Below are positions 7,315-14,665 of a stretch of 18,061 nucleotides of DNA, piece by piece. The DNA is taken from the NCBI GenBank assembly GCA_900552565.1, contig USAK01000034.1:1-18061 (forward strand), in the 5' to 3' direction. A program made the translations under genes and the position numbers. The DNA comes from an uncultured Selenomonas sp. (GTDB lineage: Bacteria; Bacillota; Negativicutes; Selenomonadales; Selenomonadaceae). The stretch's first letter is position 1. Every line of letters starts with the position of its first letter. The notes under the pieces are model-generated. The model saw only the letters and a program-made list of their open reading frames with translations, did not search any database and was not told where the DNA came from.

Positions 7315-7334
7315 ACGGATGCTGTCATATTAAA

Positions 7335-7363
7335 TTGACATGAGAACACATGAGTGGTATCAT
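7335..7363 (+). promoter_or_regulatory. Strong sigma-70 type promoter for the MFS gene
   Basis: A perfect -35 TTGACA (7335-7340), a 17-base spacer and TATCAT (7358-7363, 5/6) give a near-ideal housekeeping promoter. Transcription should start near 7370, immediately before the first hairpin of the leader, leaving an untranslated leader of about 165 bases. No terminator for the cofactor operon was seen between 7314 and this promoter, so some read-through is possible. Confidence 0.75.
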
Positions 7364-7369
7364 ACAAAC

Positions 7370-7468
7370 AAGGGAATGAAGTACTCCCGCAATTGAGAAC
7401 TTGATTGAAATTGCTAAACAGCTGGTGACTTCTATATGTTCAACAGAAGTGTCAGCTGTTCTTTTCTT
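7370..7468 (+). promoter_or_regulatory. Structured leader RNA, candidate riboswitch or attenuator
   Basis: Three hairpins follow the start site. H1 is GGGA (7372-7375) with TCCC (7385-7388) around the loop ATGAAGTAC. H2 is GCAATT (7389-7394) with AATTGC (7409-7414). H3 is the terminator below. The H1 loop bases GAAGT (7378-7382 region) can pair with ACTTC (7428-7432) in the 5' arm of the terminator, so a pseudoknot and the terminator exclude each other. That logic, and the words ATGAAGT and TGACTTCTA, resemble the fluoride (crcB) riboswitch, but the middle part does not fit its usual layout. Class therefore undecided. Confidence 0.5.
7417..7468 (+). terminator. Intrinsic terminator in the MFS leader
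   Basis: AACAGCTG (7417-7424) pairs with CAGCTGTT (7453-7460). After a small internal loop, ACTTCT (7428-7433) pairs with AGAAGT (7445-7450) around an 11-base loop. CTTTTCTT follows. Since a strong promoter lies upstream and the MFS start codon 67 bases downstream, this is best read as an attenuator. It is also the first terminator-like structure after the cofactor operon. Confidence 0.7.
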
Positions 7469-7534
7469 GCCTGGACTGCAGACGGATGAGAAGATGCATG
7501 AAGAACACGGTTCAGAAAAGATGGAGGTCTTGTC

Positions 7535-8758
7535 ATGAAATCACGAAAAAAAATATCCACTGCGATGACGTTTATTCTGCTGTTCGGCGTCGTCAGCTTG
7601 TTTTCGGATATGACACACGAAGGCGCGGACAGCATCCGCGGCGCTTATCTATCGATTATCGGTGCTTCGGCAGGCACGATTGGTTTTATTTCCGGTCTGG
7701 GCGAGCTCATCGGCTACTCACTGCGCTATGTATTTGGCCGCATCTGCGATAAGACGCGCGAGTACTGGCGCATGACGATTCTCGGCTATGTGCTCGATGT
7801 CATCTGCGTGCCGGCGCTGGCCCTTGTCGGTGAGCACGGCTGGATTGCCGCCTGCGTCCTGCTGGTATTCCAGAGACTGGGCAAATCCATCAAGAAACCG
7901 GCCAAGGACACCATCATGTCGTTTGCTGCAACGCAGGAAGGTGTGGGCAAGAGCTTTGGCATTCAGGAAGTGCTCGACCAGATTGGCGCCTTCCTTGGTC
8001 CGGTATTTCTCTACGCCATTCTGCTCAGCAAGACGACAGGCACGACGTTTGAACGTTACAGCTTCTGCTTTGCCATGCTGCTGATTCCTGGCCTGCTCAC
8101 GCTGTTTTTTCTTATCCTGACGAAATGGAAATTCCCGAATCCGGACCAGTTTGAACCAGAGCCGAAAAAATATATTCCCTTTCATATGCAGAAGCATTTC
8201 CGTTTCTATATTGCCGGCATCGGCTTTTTTGCGTTTGGCTTCATCGATTATGCCATCATTGCGATGCATGTAGTGCGGACGTATATCGAGCCTGCAGGAG
8301 GCTCACTGCTGACACAGGAAAATCTGCCGCTGCTCTATGCCCTGGCCATGCTGGTCGATGCGGTGGCAGCCCTGTTCTTTGGCCTTCTTTATGACAAGAA
8401 GGGCATGAAGGCATTGGTCTTTTCCACTCTTTTATCTGCGCCGTTTGCTGTCTTTATCTTCGGTGCACATTCCTTTGCCGCACTGCTGCTGGGCGTCATG
8501 CTTTGGGGCGTCGGCATGGGAGCGCAGGAATCCATCCTCAAGGCCGTGGTGGCAAGGATGGTACCTAAGGCAAGCCGTGCTACGGGCTATGGCGTCTTTG
8601 AATGTTCCTTTGGTATTTTCTGGTTCCTTGGCAGCTGGCTCTTAGGGCTGCTTTATGACTGGAATCTGACGCTGATGATTGCGGTATCCGTTCTTACCCA
8701 GATGGCAGCAGTGCCGTTTTACCTCAAAGTGGACAGAGAATTTCGGCGCAGCGCGTAA
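7535..8758 (+). CDS. Major facilitator superfamily transporter, substrate unknown
   Basis: This 407-residue, very hydrophobic protein has a pattern of about twelve membrane segments. The N-terminal half holds SLFSDMTHEGADSIRGAYL (about 18-36) and a loop FGRICDKTREYWRM that corresponds to MFS motif A between segments 2 and 3. The second half repeats the motif in FFGLLYDKKGMKA. A charged loop around 205-225 (KWKFPNPDQFEPEPKKY) separates the halves. GGAGG (7523-7527) lies seven bases before the ATG. The substrate cannot be told from sequence. The gene sits between cofactor and formate dehydrogenase genes but has its own promoter, leader and terminator, so it need not belong to either. If the leader senses a ligand, that ligand would suggest the cargo. 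Confidence 0.85.
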   Translation: MKSRKKISTAMTFILLFGVVSLFSDMTHEGADSIRGAYLSIIGASAGTIGFISGLGELIGYSLRYVFGRICDKTREYWRMTILGYVLDVICVPALALVGEHGWIAACVLLVFQRLGKSIKKPAKDTIMSFAATQEGVGKSFGIQEVLDQIGAFLGPVFLYAILLSKTTGTTFERYSFCFAMLLIPGLLTLFFLILTKWKFPNPDQFEPEPKKYIPFHMQKHFRFYIAGIGFFAFGFIDYAIIAMHVVRTYIEPAGGSLLTQENLPLLYALAMLVDAVAALFFGLLYDKKGMKALVFSTLLSAPFAVFIFGAHSFAALLLGVMLWGVGMGAQESILKAVVARMVPKASRATGYGVFECSFGIFWFLGSWLLGLLYDWNLTLMIAVSVLTQMAAVPFYLKVDREFRRSA

Positions 8759-8778
8759 CTTCTTTGCTTGAATCCATG

Positions 8779-8863
8779 AAATCACGATGTGATATCTCGT
8801 ACTCTTGTGGTGATATATGTCACTGTTTTATTTTGAGGAGAGATGTCATCTCGTGATTTTTTT
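8779..8863 (+). terminator. Long-stem terminator after the MFS gene
   Basis: The 20 bases at 8779-8798 pair with 8840-8859 with one mismatch and two G-U pairs, and the 3' arm runs into a seven-T tract (8857-8863). The apical region is long (about 40 bases) and holds a small inner hairpin, GTGA (8809-8813 region) with TCAC (about 8819-8822). It is much larger than needed for termination, so part of it may have another role. Confidence 0.75.
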
Positions 8864-8875
8864 GTACGCGTACAA
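8862..8875. promoter_or_regulatory. 14-bp perfect palindrome, candidate operator
   Basis: TTGTACGCGTACAA is a perfect palindrome just after the MFS terminator and about 70 bases upstream of the fdhD -35 element. It looks like a dimeric repressor or activator site. I cannot assign it to a regulator family. Confidence 0.4.
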
Positions 8876-8943
8876 TTTTTCGCAAATTATACGATTTTTA
8901 TCATGATTTGCGCTCTTTTGCGGGAATTTGTGTGAAAAAAGTT

Positions 8944-8973
8944 GTTTACGAAAGCAAGTAAACGTGGGATAAT
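8944..8973 (+). promoter_or_regulatory. fdhD promoter with overlapping inverted repeat
   Basis: TTTACG (8945-8950), a 17-base spacer and GATAAT (8968-8973) form a plausible promoter. The inverted repeat GTTTAC-N8-GTAAAC (8944-8963) covers the -35 and half the spacer, where a bound protein would block or alter polymerase binding. The leader from here to the ATG at 9036 is very AT-rich. Confidence 0.5.
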
Positions 8974-8997
8974 AGCATTATAATATAAAACATGTAT

Positions 8998-9014
8998 AAA
9001 CAATAAAATTGTTT
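8998..9014. promoter_or_regulatory. Perfect inverted repeat in the fdhD leader
   Basis: AAACAAT-AAA-ATTGTTT is a 7-3-7 perfect inverted repeat, with further imperfect pairing outside it (TATAATATAAAAC at 8979-8991 against GTTTTATATATTATA at 9011-9025). It lies 21 bases before the fdhD start. It may be a protein site or an RNA hairpin near the ribosome binding site (AGGGGGG, 9025-9031). Confidence 0.35.
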
Positions 9015-9035
9015 TATATATTATAGGGGGGATTT

Positions 9036-9836
9036 ATGATGAAGGCGAGAGAAGATGAACTCATCGATTATCCGGTCATTCGCTACGTAAGTCAGCAGGA
9101 TTCTTTCATTGACGACCACAAGTACACGTCGATGGAATGTTATCTTGACATCAATTTGAATGGCAGACGTTTCACGACATCGTTCTGTTCACCGGGAGAC
9201 CATGTGGATTTGGTTATCGGAATCTTGGCACAAATGGGACAGATTCGCAGTTACGACGATATCGTCAGCCTCGATATCGATGAAGAAGCACTGCAGGCTG
9301 AAGTCGTGACGACGGAGCTGGCACAGGTCTGGGCCGCGAATCACGCCAATGACCCGCGTTATTTCCGTGCACGCGAAATCCTTGACTGCGAGCCGGAAAA
9401 AATCTTTGAACGCCCGCGCGACGTGCGCTTCAAGGCCAGCGATATCCTAGCCTGTGCTGATAAGCTGCTGGCGGAACTCGCAGCGACGCACGAAAAGACG
9501 AATGGCGTGCACAGCGGCATCATCTGGGACCAGCAGGCAGAAAAGATTCTCGTCTTCCGCGAGGATATCGGCCGCCACAATGTCTTTGACAAGCTCTACG
9601 GCTGGACACTGCGCCATCATATCGATATCACGGATAAAATCATCATCTTCAGCGGCCGCTGCTCTTCTGAAATGATGATGAAGCTCGGCCGCATGGGCAT
9701 TTCGACGGTAGCCGCGAAATCTGTGCCGACGACGCTTTCTTTGGCTCTGGCTAAGAAGCTCGGCATCACGCTGGTCGCCCGCATGGCACCGGGCAGTTTC
9801 TGCGTCTATACAAATCCAGAACGCATCATTTGCTGA
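9036..9836 (+). CDS. fdhD: Formate dehydrogenase accessory sulfurtransferase FdhD
   Basis: FdhD passes sulfur from a cysteine desulfurase to the molybdenum cofactor, which activates formate dehydrogenases in the cytoplasm before export. The 266-residue protein shows the conserved EDIGRHNVFDKLYG (176-189), SGRCSSEMMMKLGRMG (206-221), VPTTLSLALAKKLGITLVA (230-248) and YTNPERI (258-264) blocks. The usual CxxC in the loop before the middle of the protein (CGVC in E. coli) reads C118-E-P-E here, so the first Cys is kept and the second is missing. The ATG at 9036 follows AGGGGGG (9025-9031); the ATG at 9039 is an alternative and changes only one residue. It lies upstream of the formate dehydrogenase genes and has its own promoter. 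Confidence 0.9.
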   Translation: MMKAREDELIDYPVIRYVSQQDSFIDDHKYTSMECYLDINLNGRRFTTSFCSPGDHVDLVIGILAQMGQIRSYDDIVSLDIDEEALQAEVVTTELAQVWAANHANDPRYFRAREILDCEPEKIFERPRDVRFKASDILACADKLLAELAATHEKTNGVHSGIIWDQQAEKILVFREDIGRHNVFDKLYGWTLRHHIDITDKIIIFSGRCSSEMMMKLGRMGISTVAAKSVPTTLSLALAKKLGITLVARMAPGSFCVYTNPERIIC

Positions 9837-9839
9837 GCC

Positions 9840-9901
9840 GTAAATTTTTTTTACGATAGTTGATAAATATTATATATGTGTGCGTGTAAATACAATTTAC
9901 A
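9840..9901. promoter_or_regulatory. Two GTAAA-N5-TTTAC palindromes upstream of fdhA
   Basis: Two 17-bp palindromes lie in the fdhD-fdhA gap: C-GTAAA-TTTTT-TTTAC-G (9839-9855) and T-GTAAA-TACAA-TTTAC-A (9885-9901). Both have the core GTAAA-N5-TTTAC, with cores starting 46 bases apart. A TTGATA (9860-9865) between them could be a -35, but no matching -10 is obvious. The sites are candidate operators. The first could also be a weak hairpin after fdhD, but no T-run follows it. Confidence 0.45.
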
Positions 9902-9934
9902 TACATTATAGCTAACATAAAGGAGAGAGATACG

Positions 9935-12900
9935 ATGGATTTGAGCAGACGCGATTTTCTCAAGGCGGCTGGTATTGGCGGCCTCAGTCTGGCATTCTCC
10001 AGCCTCGGTTTTGACCTGCAGGAGGCCAAAGCGGCGGCACATACGTTCAAACTCAAGGGAGCACGTGAGTTCACGTCAATCTGCCATTTCTGCGCCTGCG
10101 GCTGCGGCGTCGTCGGCTATGTCAAGGATGGCAAGCTCATTCAGCTCGAAGGTGCGGTAGACAGCCCAATCAATCGCGGCGCACTCTGCAGCAAGGGGCT
10201 TGGCTATGCGACAATCCCAAATTCCAAGCAGCGCGCAACGAAGCCGTTGTACCGTGCACCGGGCAGCGACCACTGGGAAGAAATCAGCTGGGATGAGGCC
10301 ATTGACCGCGCGGCCAAGGCCATGAAGAATGCCCGCGAAAAGGGCTGGAAGCAGACTGAGGAGATTGACGGACAGACGTATGAAGTCCGCCGTACCGACG
10401 GCCTTTCCTTCATCGGCGGTTCGCAGATCAACAATGAGGAATGCTATCAGAACATCAAGATGGCCCGTGCTCTTGGCGTCGTTTACATCGACAATCAGAC
10501 GCGCGTCTGCCATGCCAATACGCCGCCGGCCATGAGTGCTGCGTTTGGCCGCGGCGCCATGACGAATCCGTGGGGTGACCTCAAGAATACGAAGCTTGTA
10601 TGGATTGAAGGCTCGAATCTCGCGGAATGCCACCCAATGGGCCTCAAGAACGTCATGAAGGCACGCGAGCAGAACGGCACGAAAATCGTTCATGTCGATG
10701 TGCGTTATACGCGCACGTCGAAGATTGCGGATGATTTCTTCCAGCTGCGTCCGGGCACGGATATCGCGTTTATGGGCTACATCATCTCGCAGATGCTCGA
10801 GACGGGCAAGTTCAATAAAGATTATGTCCTGCGCAATACGAACGCTGCCTGCCTGCTGCGCGATGATTTCAAGTTTGACGATGGCCTGTTCTCCGGCTTT
10901 GATGAAGCGAAAAAATCGTATACGAACACGGAGACGTGGGGTTATGCCCTCGGCGCCGACGGCAAACCGCAGAAGGCCAATGATCTCTTTGCGCCGAATA
11001 CGGTGCTTTCGCGCCTGAAAGAATTCTACGGCCGCTATACGGTCGAGATGGTTTCGAATGTCACGGGCATGCCGGCGGAAGATATCCAGCGTGCGGCTGG
11101 CATCTGGGTCAATCATGAAGGTCCGGCTATCATCATGTACGCTCTTGGCATGACGCAGCATACAATTGGCACGCAGAATATCCGCTGCTTCACGATTATG
11201 CAGCTGCTTAAAGGCAACATCGGCATCCCGGGCGGAGGTATCATTGCCATGCGCGGACAGCCAAATGTACAGGCCTCGACGGACTTTGGCATTGAGTTCA
11301 ACATGCAGCCGGGCTACCTTGTCGCTCCGACGCACAAGACAAACACTTTGGCAAAGTGGACGGATGCTTATGGCACATTCCGCCGCAAATGGTACGTCAA
11401 TATGACGAAAGCATGGTTTGGCGAGCATGCAACGGCCGAGAATGACTACGGCTTCAATTACGGCGCCATCCGCAACGCCAATCATCCGGATTCCATCTAT
11501 GCGATTTTCGAGGACGCCTACCGCGGCACGATGCATGCCCTCTATCTCTGCGGCCAGAACCCGCATGTCACGAATGCCAATGCCGGTATGGTCCATGACG
11601 GCCTCTGCAGGATGGATTCGCTCATTGCACAGGATATCTTTGTCAACGAGACCGCGGAGTTCTGGAACCGTCCGGGCGACAATCCTGCCGATATCCAGAC
11701 CGAAGTCATCTTCTTGCCGGCCTGCTCGTACTTAGAGCGCGAAGGCTCCATCACAAACTCGATGCGCCTCATCCAGTGGCGCATGAAGGGACCGGATACA
11801 CTCGGCGACTCCAAGCCGGATTATGAAATCAATGATATGCTCTGGAAACGCATCCGCGAACTCTATCAGGATTCTACGGACCCGAAGGATGACCCCATCA
11901 AGTTCATGACGTGGAATTATTCCAAGGAACATTACCTCGAGGATGTCATGAAGGAAATCAGCGGCTATGATGTTGCGACGGGCACGGTTGTCAATGGCAT
12001 CGGTGAGCTCAAAGACAACGGCGAGACAGCTTCCGGCATGTGGATTTATGCAGGCTACTATGGCCGCGAGGGCAACATGACGGCGCGCCGCGGTCAGGAA
12101 GACCCGGGCAATGTCGGCATTTTCCCGAAATTTGGCTGGGCGTGGCCGGACAACATCCATATCCTCTACAACCGTGCTTCGTGCCTTGCCGATGGTTCGC
12201 CAGCGGATAAAGAACATCCGCTCGTCTGGTGGGATGCAGCCGCCGGCAAGTGGACGGGCTACGATGTGCCGGATGTCGGCAATCGCCAGCAGGGACCGGA
12301 TACACCGGCAGGGCAGAAGCCGTTCCGCATGAACGGTGAGGGCATTGCGCGCATTTACGCCGCGCCGTACAAGGACAAGAATCCGGACGGCACGACGCGC
12401 GATGCTTCGTCGACGCCGGTCGACGGTCCGATTCCGGAGCATTACGAGCCGTTCGAGAGTCCGACGCACAATGCCATGCATGAAAACGACAAGGCACAGC
12501 ACAATCCGTGCATTAAATACCCGCGCCTGCCGGAAAAACAGCCTATCGGCACGAAGGATAAGTTCCCGTACGTGCTCTGCAGCTCGGGCATCGCAGAGCA
12601 TTGGTGCTCGGGTACGGTTACGCGCAACATCCCATGGCTCAATGAACTCGTCAAGGAGAACTTCGTAGAGATCAGCGAACAGCTCGCCAAGAAAATCGGC
12701 GTCAAGGCTGGTGACAAAGTCAAAGTCAGCTCGGCACGCAGCGAGATTACGGTCAAGGCCATGGTCACGAAGCGCGCACAGCCTCTCGTGGTCAACGGCG
12801 AGGAGACGCATATGGTCTGGATGCCGTATTCCTTTGGCTTCAAGGGCCTTTCGACGGGGCCGAGCACGAACTATCTGACGAACGATGCCCTTGACCCGAA

Positions 12901-12952
12901 CTCCGAAGAGCAGGAATTCAAGGCCTGCCTTGTCAATGTTCAGAAAGCCTGA
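9935..12952 (+). CDS. fdhA: Formate dehydrogenase alpha (catalytic) subunit, Tat-exported, cysteine type
   Basis: The 1005-residue product oxidises formate to CO2 and passes electrons to the beta subunit. It aligns by eye with E. coli FdnG. A Tat signal (SRRDFLK, residues 4-10, then a hydrophobic stretch) ends near AKA (31-33), so the enzyme faces outside the inner membrane. A [4Fe-4S] site uses C50, C53, C57 and C85. The Mo ligand is C192, encoded by TGC (10508-10510), in RVCHANTP, followed by the catalytic H193 and AAFGRGAMTNPW; E. coli FdnG has selenocysteine here. The C-terminal molybdopterin-dinucleotide domain covers about 865-1000 (FVEISEQLAKKIGVKAGDKV). Translation starts at ATG 9935 after AGGAGAGAG. 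It heads a cluster with fdhE, fdhB and fdhC. Confidence 0.95.
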   Translation: MDLSRRDFLKAAGIGGLSLAFSSLGFDLQEAKAAAHTFKLKGAREFTSICHFCACGCGVVGYVKDGKLIQLEGAVDSPINRGALCSKGLGYATIPNSKQRATKPLYRAPGSDHWEEISWDEAIDRAAKAMKNAREKGWKQTEEIDGQTYEVRRTDGLSFIGGSQINNEECYQNIKMARALGVVYIDNQTRVCHANTPPAMSAAFGRGAMTNPWGDLKNTKLVWIEGSNLAECHPMGLKNVMKAREQNGTKIVHVDVRYTRTSKIADDFFQLRPGTDIAFMGYIISQMLETGKFNKDYVLRNTNAACLLRDDFKFDDGLFSGFDEAKKSYTNTETWGYALGADGKPQKANDLFAPNTVLSRLKEFYGRYTVEMVSNVTGMPAEDIQRAAGIWVNHEGPAIIMYALGMTQHTIGTQNIRCFTIMQLLKGNIGIPGGGIIAMRGQPNVQASTDFGIEFNMQPGYLVAPTHKTNTLAKWTDAYGTFRRKWYVNMTKAWFGEHATAENDYGFNYGAIRNANHPDSIYAIFEDAYRGTMHALYLCGQNPHVTNANAGMVHDGLCRMDSLIAQDIFVNETAEFWNRPGDNPADIQTEVIFLPACSYLEREGSITNSMRLIQWRMKGPDTLGDSKPDYEINDMLWKRIRELYQDSTDPKDDPIKFMTWNYSKEHYLEDVMKEISGYDVATGTVVNGIGELKDNGETASGMWIYAGYYGREGNMTARRGQEDPGNVGIFPKFGWAWPDNIHILYNRASCLADGSPADKEHPLVWWDAAAGKWTGYDVPDVGNRQQGPDTPAGQKPFRMNGEGIARIYAAPYKDKNPDGTTRDASSTPVDGPIPEHYEPFESPTHNAMHENDKAQHNPCIKYPRLPEKQPIGTKDKFPYVLCSSGIAEHWCSGTVTRNIPWLNELVKENFVEISEQLAKKIGVKAGDKVKVSSARSEITVKAMVTKRAQPLVVNGEETHMVWMPYSFGFKGLSTGPSTNYLTNDALDPNSEEQEFKACLVNVQKA

Positions 12953-12963
12953 GGTAGTATGGT

Positions 12964-13857
12964 ATGAAATCAGCTAACATGAAAAAATGGGATGCTTATT
13001 TTGCACAGCATGACTATCTCCGCCAGACCGCTGGCTGGCAGCTGGCTTTTGAGCATTTTCTTGAAGAAATCATATCTCCTGTGGATTTTCCTGCGCAGGC
13101 AGAGTGGCAGGCCCTGACCAAAGAGGGGGTGCCGCTGCTGCAGAATGAAGAACTGCAGCAGAAGGTGGCAAAAGCAGCGGCGGAAAATCTTTACAGAGCT
13201 GTCGATGCTGTTTTTGACAATACGTCACTCAAGCTGCCCGACGCCATGGAAAAATCCTTTGCAGCCATCCGCCTCTGGGCAGCCGGAGCCGAGCCGGAAG
13301 CATGCCGGCAGTTCTTCACTCTGCTGCTGCGGCAGGATGACCGAGGTCTTTCTGACTTGGCAACAGCACATCATCTGGGGGAGACGAGCCTGCGCCTTTT
13401 GGGCTGGGGCATTCTTTCTGCTCTGGTCCCTGCGGTAGCCAAAGATGTTTCTGCCTGGGAAGAGCTTGGCTGGAAGCGCAATTACTGCCCGGTCTGCGGA
13501 CGTCAGCCGGTTCTTGCGGTCCTGCGCAAAGAGCAGGAAGGCCGCGCGCGCTTCCTCGTCTGCGATGGCTGTCATACGGTCTGGCCGTATGCACGTGTCG
13601 GCTGTGCTTACTGCGGCAATGAAGACCTGAAGAAGATGCAGGTGCTGGAGCCTGAAGGGGAAGAAGCGATGCGTCTTGATGTCTGCGATGTCTGCCATTC
13701 CTACCTGAAGACGTATCAGGGGAAGGATGAACATGGGGAAGAAGAGATTTATCGTCATGACTGGGCAACGCTTCATCTCGATATTCTGGGCTCAGAGAGA
13801 AATCTCGTGAAGAAGGGCAGCATACTGCTGGCCTCGGCAGAAGGGGAGGAAAAGTAA
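12964..13857 (+). CDS. fdhE: Formate dehydrogenase maturation protein FdhE
   Basis: FdhE is a cytoplasmic rubredoxin-like chaperone that binds the catalytic subunit and is needed for its activity before Tat export. The 297-residue protein has the typical four CxxC pairs in its second half: C175/C178 (NYCPVCGRQP), C200/C203 (LVCDGCHTVW), C214/C217 (GCAYCGNE) and C241/C244 (DVCDVCHSYLK). The first 160 residues are helical and poorly conserved, as in the family. The ATG at 12964 is eleven bases after the fdhA stop, with GAGG overlapping that stop. It lies between the alpha and beta subunit genes, unlike the E. coli arrangement where fdhE follows the structural genes. The next gene begins one base after its stop, so coupling is likely. 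Confidence 0.92.
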   Translation: MKSANMKKWDAYFAQHDYLRQTAGWQLAFEHFLEEIISPVDFPAQAEWQALTKEGVPLLQNEELQQKVAKAAAENLYRAVDAVFDNTSLKLPDAMEKSFAAIRLWAAGAEPEACRQFFTLLLRQDDRGLSDLATAHHLGETSLRLLGWGILSALVPAVAKDVSAWEELGWKRNYCPVCGRQPVLAVLRKEQEGRARFLVCDGCHTVWPYARVGCAYCGNEDLKKMQVLEPEGEEAMRLDVCDVCHSYLKTYQGKDEHGEEEIYRHDWATLHLDILGSERNLVKKGSILLASAEGEEK

Positions 13858-13858
13858 C

Positions 13859-14665
13859 ATGGCACAAGAAATGGCAATGCTGCACGATATTGCACGCTGC
13901 AGTGCCTGCAGGGCCTGCATGGTCGCCTGCAAGCAATGGCATGAACTGCCGGCAGATATGTCAACTCCGTTTGAGGGACAGTATCAGTCCCATGCGGACC
14001 TCACACCGACGACCTGGACGCTCATCCGCATGACGGAACGCGTCGATGCGCAGAAGAAATTCCATTGGGATTTTGTCAAAACACAGTGCATGCACTGCGG
14101 TGATCCCGCCTGCGCGAAGGGCTGTCCTGAAGAAGCCATTGACAAGCTGCCGACAGGCGCAGTCGTCATCAATCCGGAAAAATGCGTCGGCTGCGGCTAC
14201 TGCGTGGCCAACTGTCCGTTTGGCATTCCGAAAATCAACAAAGAGACGCATAAATCGACCAAGTGCGACCTCTGCTTCGACCGCATCGAAGAGGGCATGA
14301 CGCCTTCGTGCGCGAAGACCTGCACGGCGGATGCCCTGCAGTTTGCGCCGTATGAGGAAATCGAGGAAATCGCACGCCAGCGTGTGCAGGAGCTCAAGAA
14401 TGATGGTTATCCGGATGCCAATGTATTCAATCCGCAGGGTGTCGGCGGTGTACATATGATTTATGTACTGCCGGAAAAACCAGAGACGTACGGCTTCAAG
14501 CCGCAGGCGGCTACGCCGAATTCCATCGATGTCTGGAAAGACATCGTACGCCCGCTCGGCAAGCTCGCCGGTGCCGGTGCTGTTGTCGGCGTCCTGGGGC
14601 TGGCTGCCGTCAAAGGCATGATGGGCAAGAAGAATGATGATGACCATGGGAAGGGGGAGCACTGA
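13859..14665 (+). CDS. fdhB: Formate dehydrogenase beta subunit, four [4Fe-4S] ferredoxin-like
   Basis: The 268-residue protein carries electrons from the alpha to the gamma subunit. Sixteen cysteines fall in four groups: C14/C17/C20/C24 (RCSACRACMVACKQW), C77/C80/C85/C89 (QCMHCGDPACAKGCP), C109/C112/C115/C119 (KCVGCGYCVANCP) and C136/C139/C151/C155 (KCDLCF then CAKTC). A hydrophobic segment near 233-252 (LGKLAGAGAVVGVLGLAAVKG) would anchor it in the membrane, with a charged tail (KKNDDDHGKGEH), as in FdnH. It has no signal peptide of its own and would be exported with the Tat-bearing alpha subunit. GGGGAGG inside the end of fdhE serves as its ribosome site. It overlaps the next gene by one base. 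Confidence 0.95.
   Translation: MAQEMAMLHDIARCSACRACMVACKQWHELPADMSTPFEGQYQSHADLTPTTWTLIRMTERVDAQKKFHWDFVKTQCMHCGDPACAKGCPEEAIDKLPTGAVVINPEKCVGCGYCVANCPFGIPKINKETHKSTKCDLCFDRIEEGMTPSCAKTCTADALQFAPYEEIEEIARQRVQELKNDGYPDANVFNPQGVGGVHMIYVLPEKPETYGFKPQAATPNSIDVWKDIVRPLGKLAGAGAVVGVLGLAAVKGMMGKKNDDDHGKGEH

Noticed and set aside
7486..7752. Small open frame overlapping the MFS gene start
   Set aside because: It is out of frame with the MFS protein, overlaps its membrane-coding region and lacks a ribosome site.
9860..9889. fdhA promoter based on TTGATA
   Set aside because: A good -35 is present, but no acceptable -10 lies 16-18 bases downstream, so I did not annotate a promoter there.
10490..10560. 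Selenocysteine insertion (TGA plus SECIS) in fdhA
   Set aside because: The codon at the Mo-ligand position is TGC, so there is nothing to recode.
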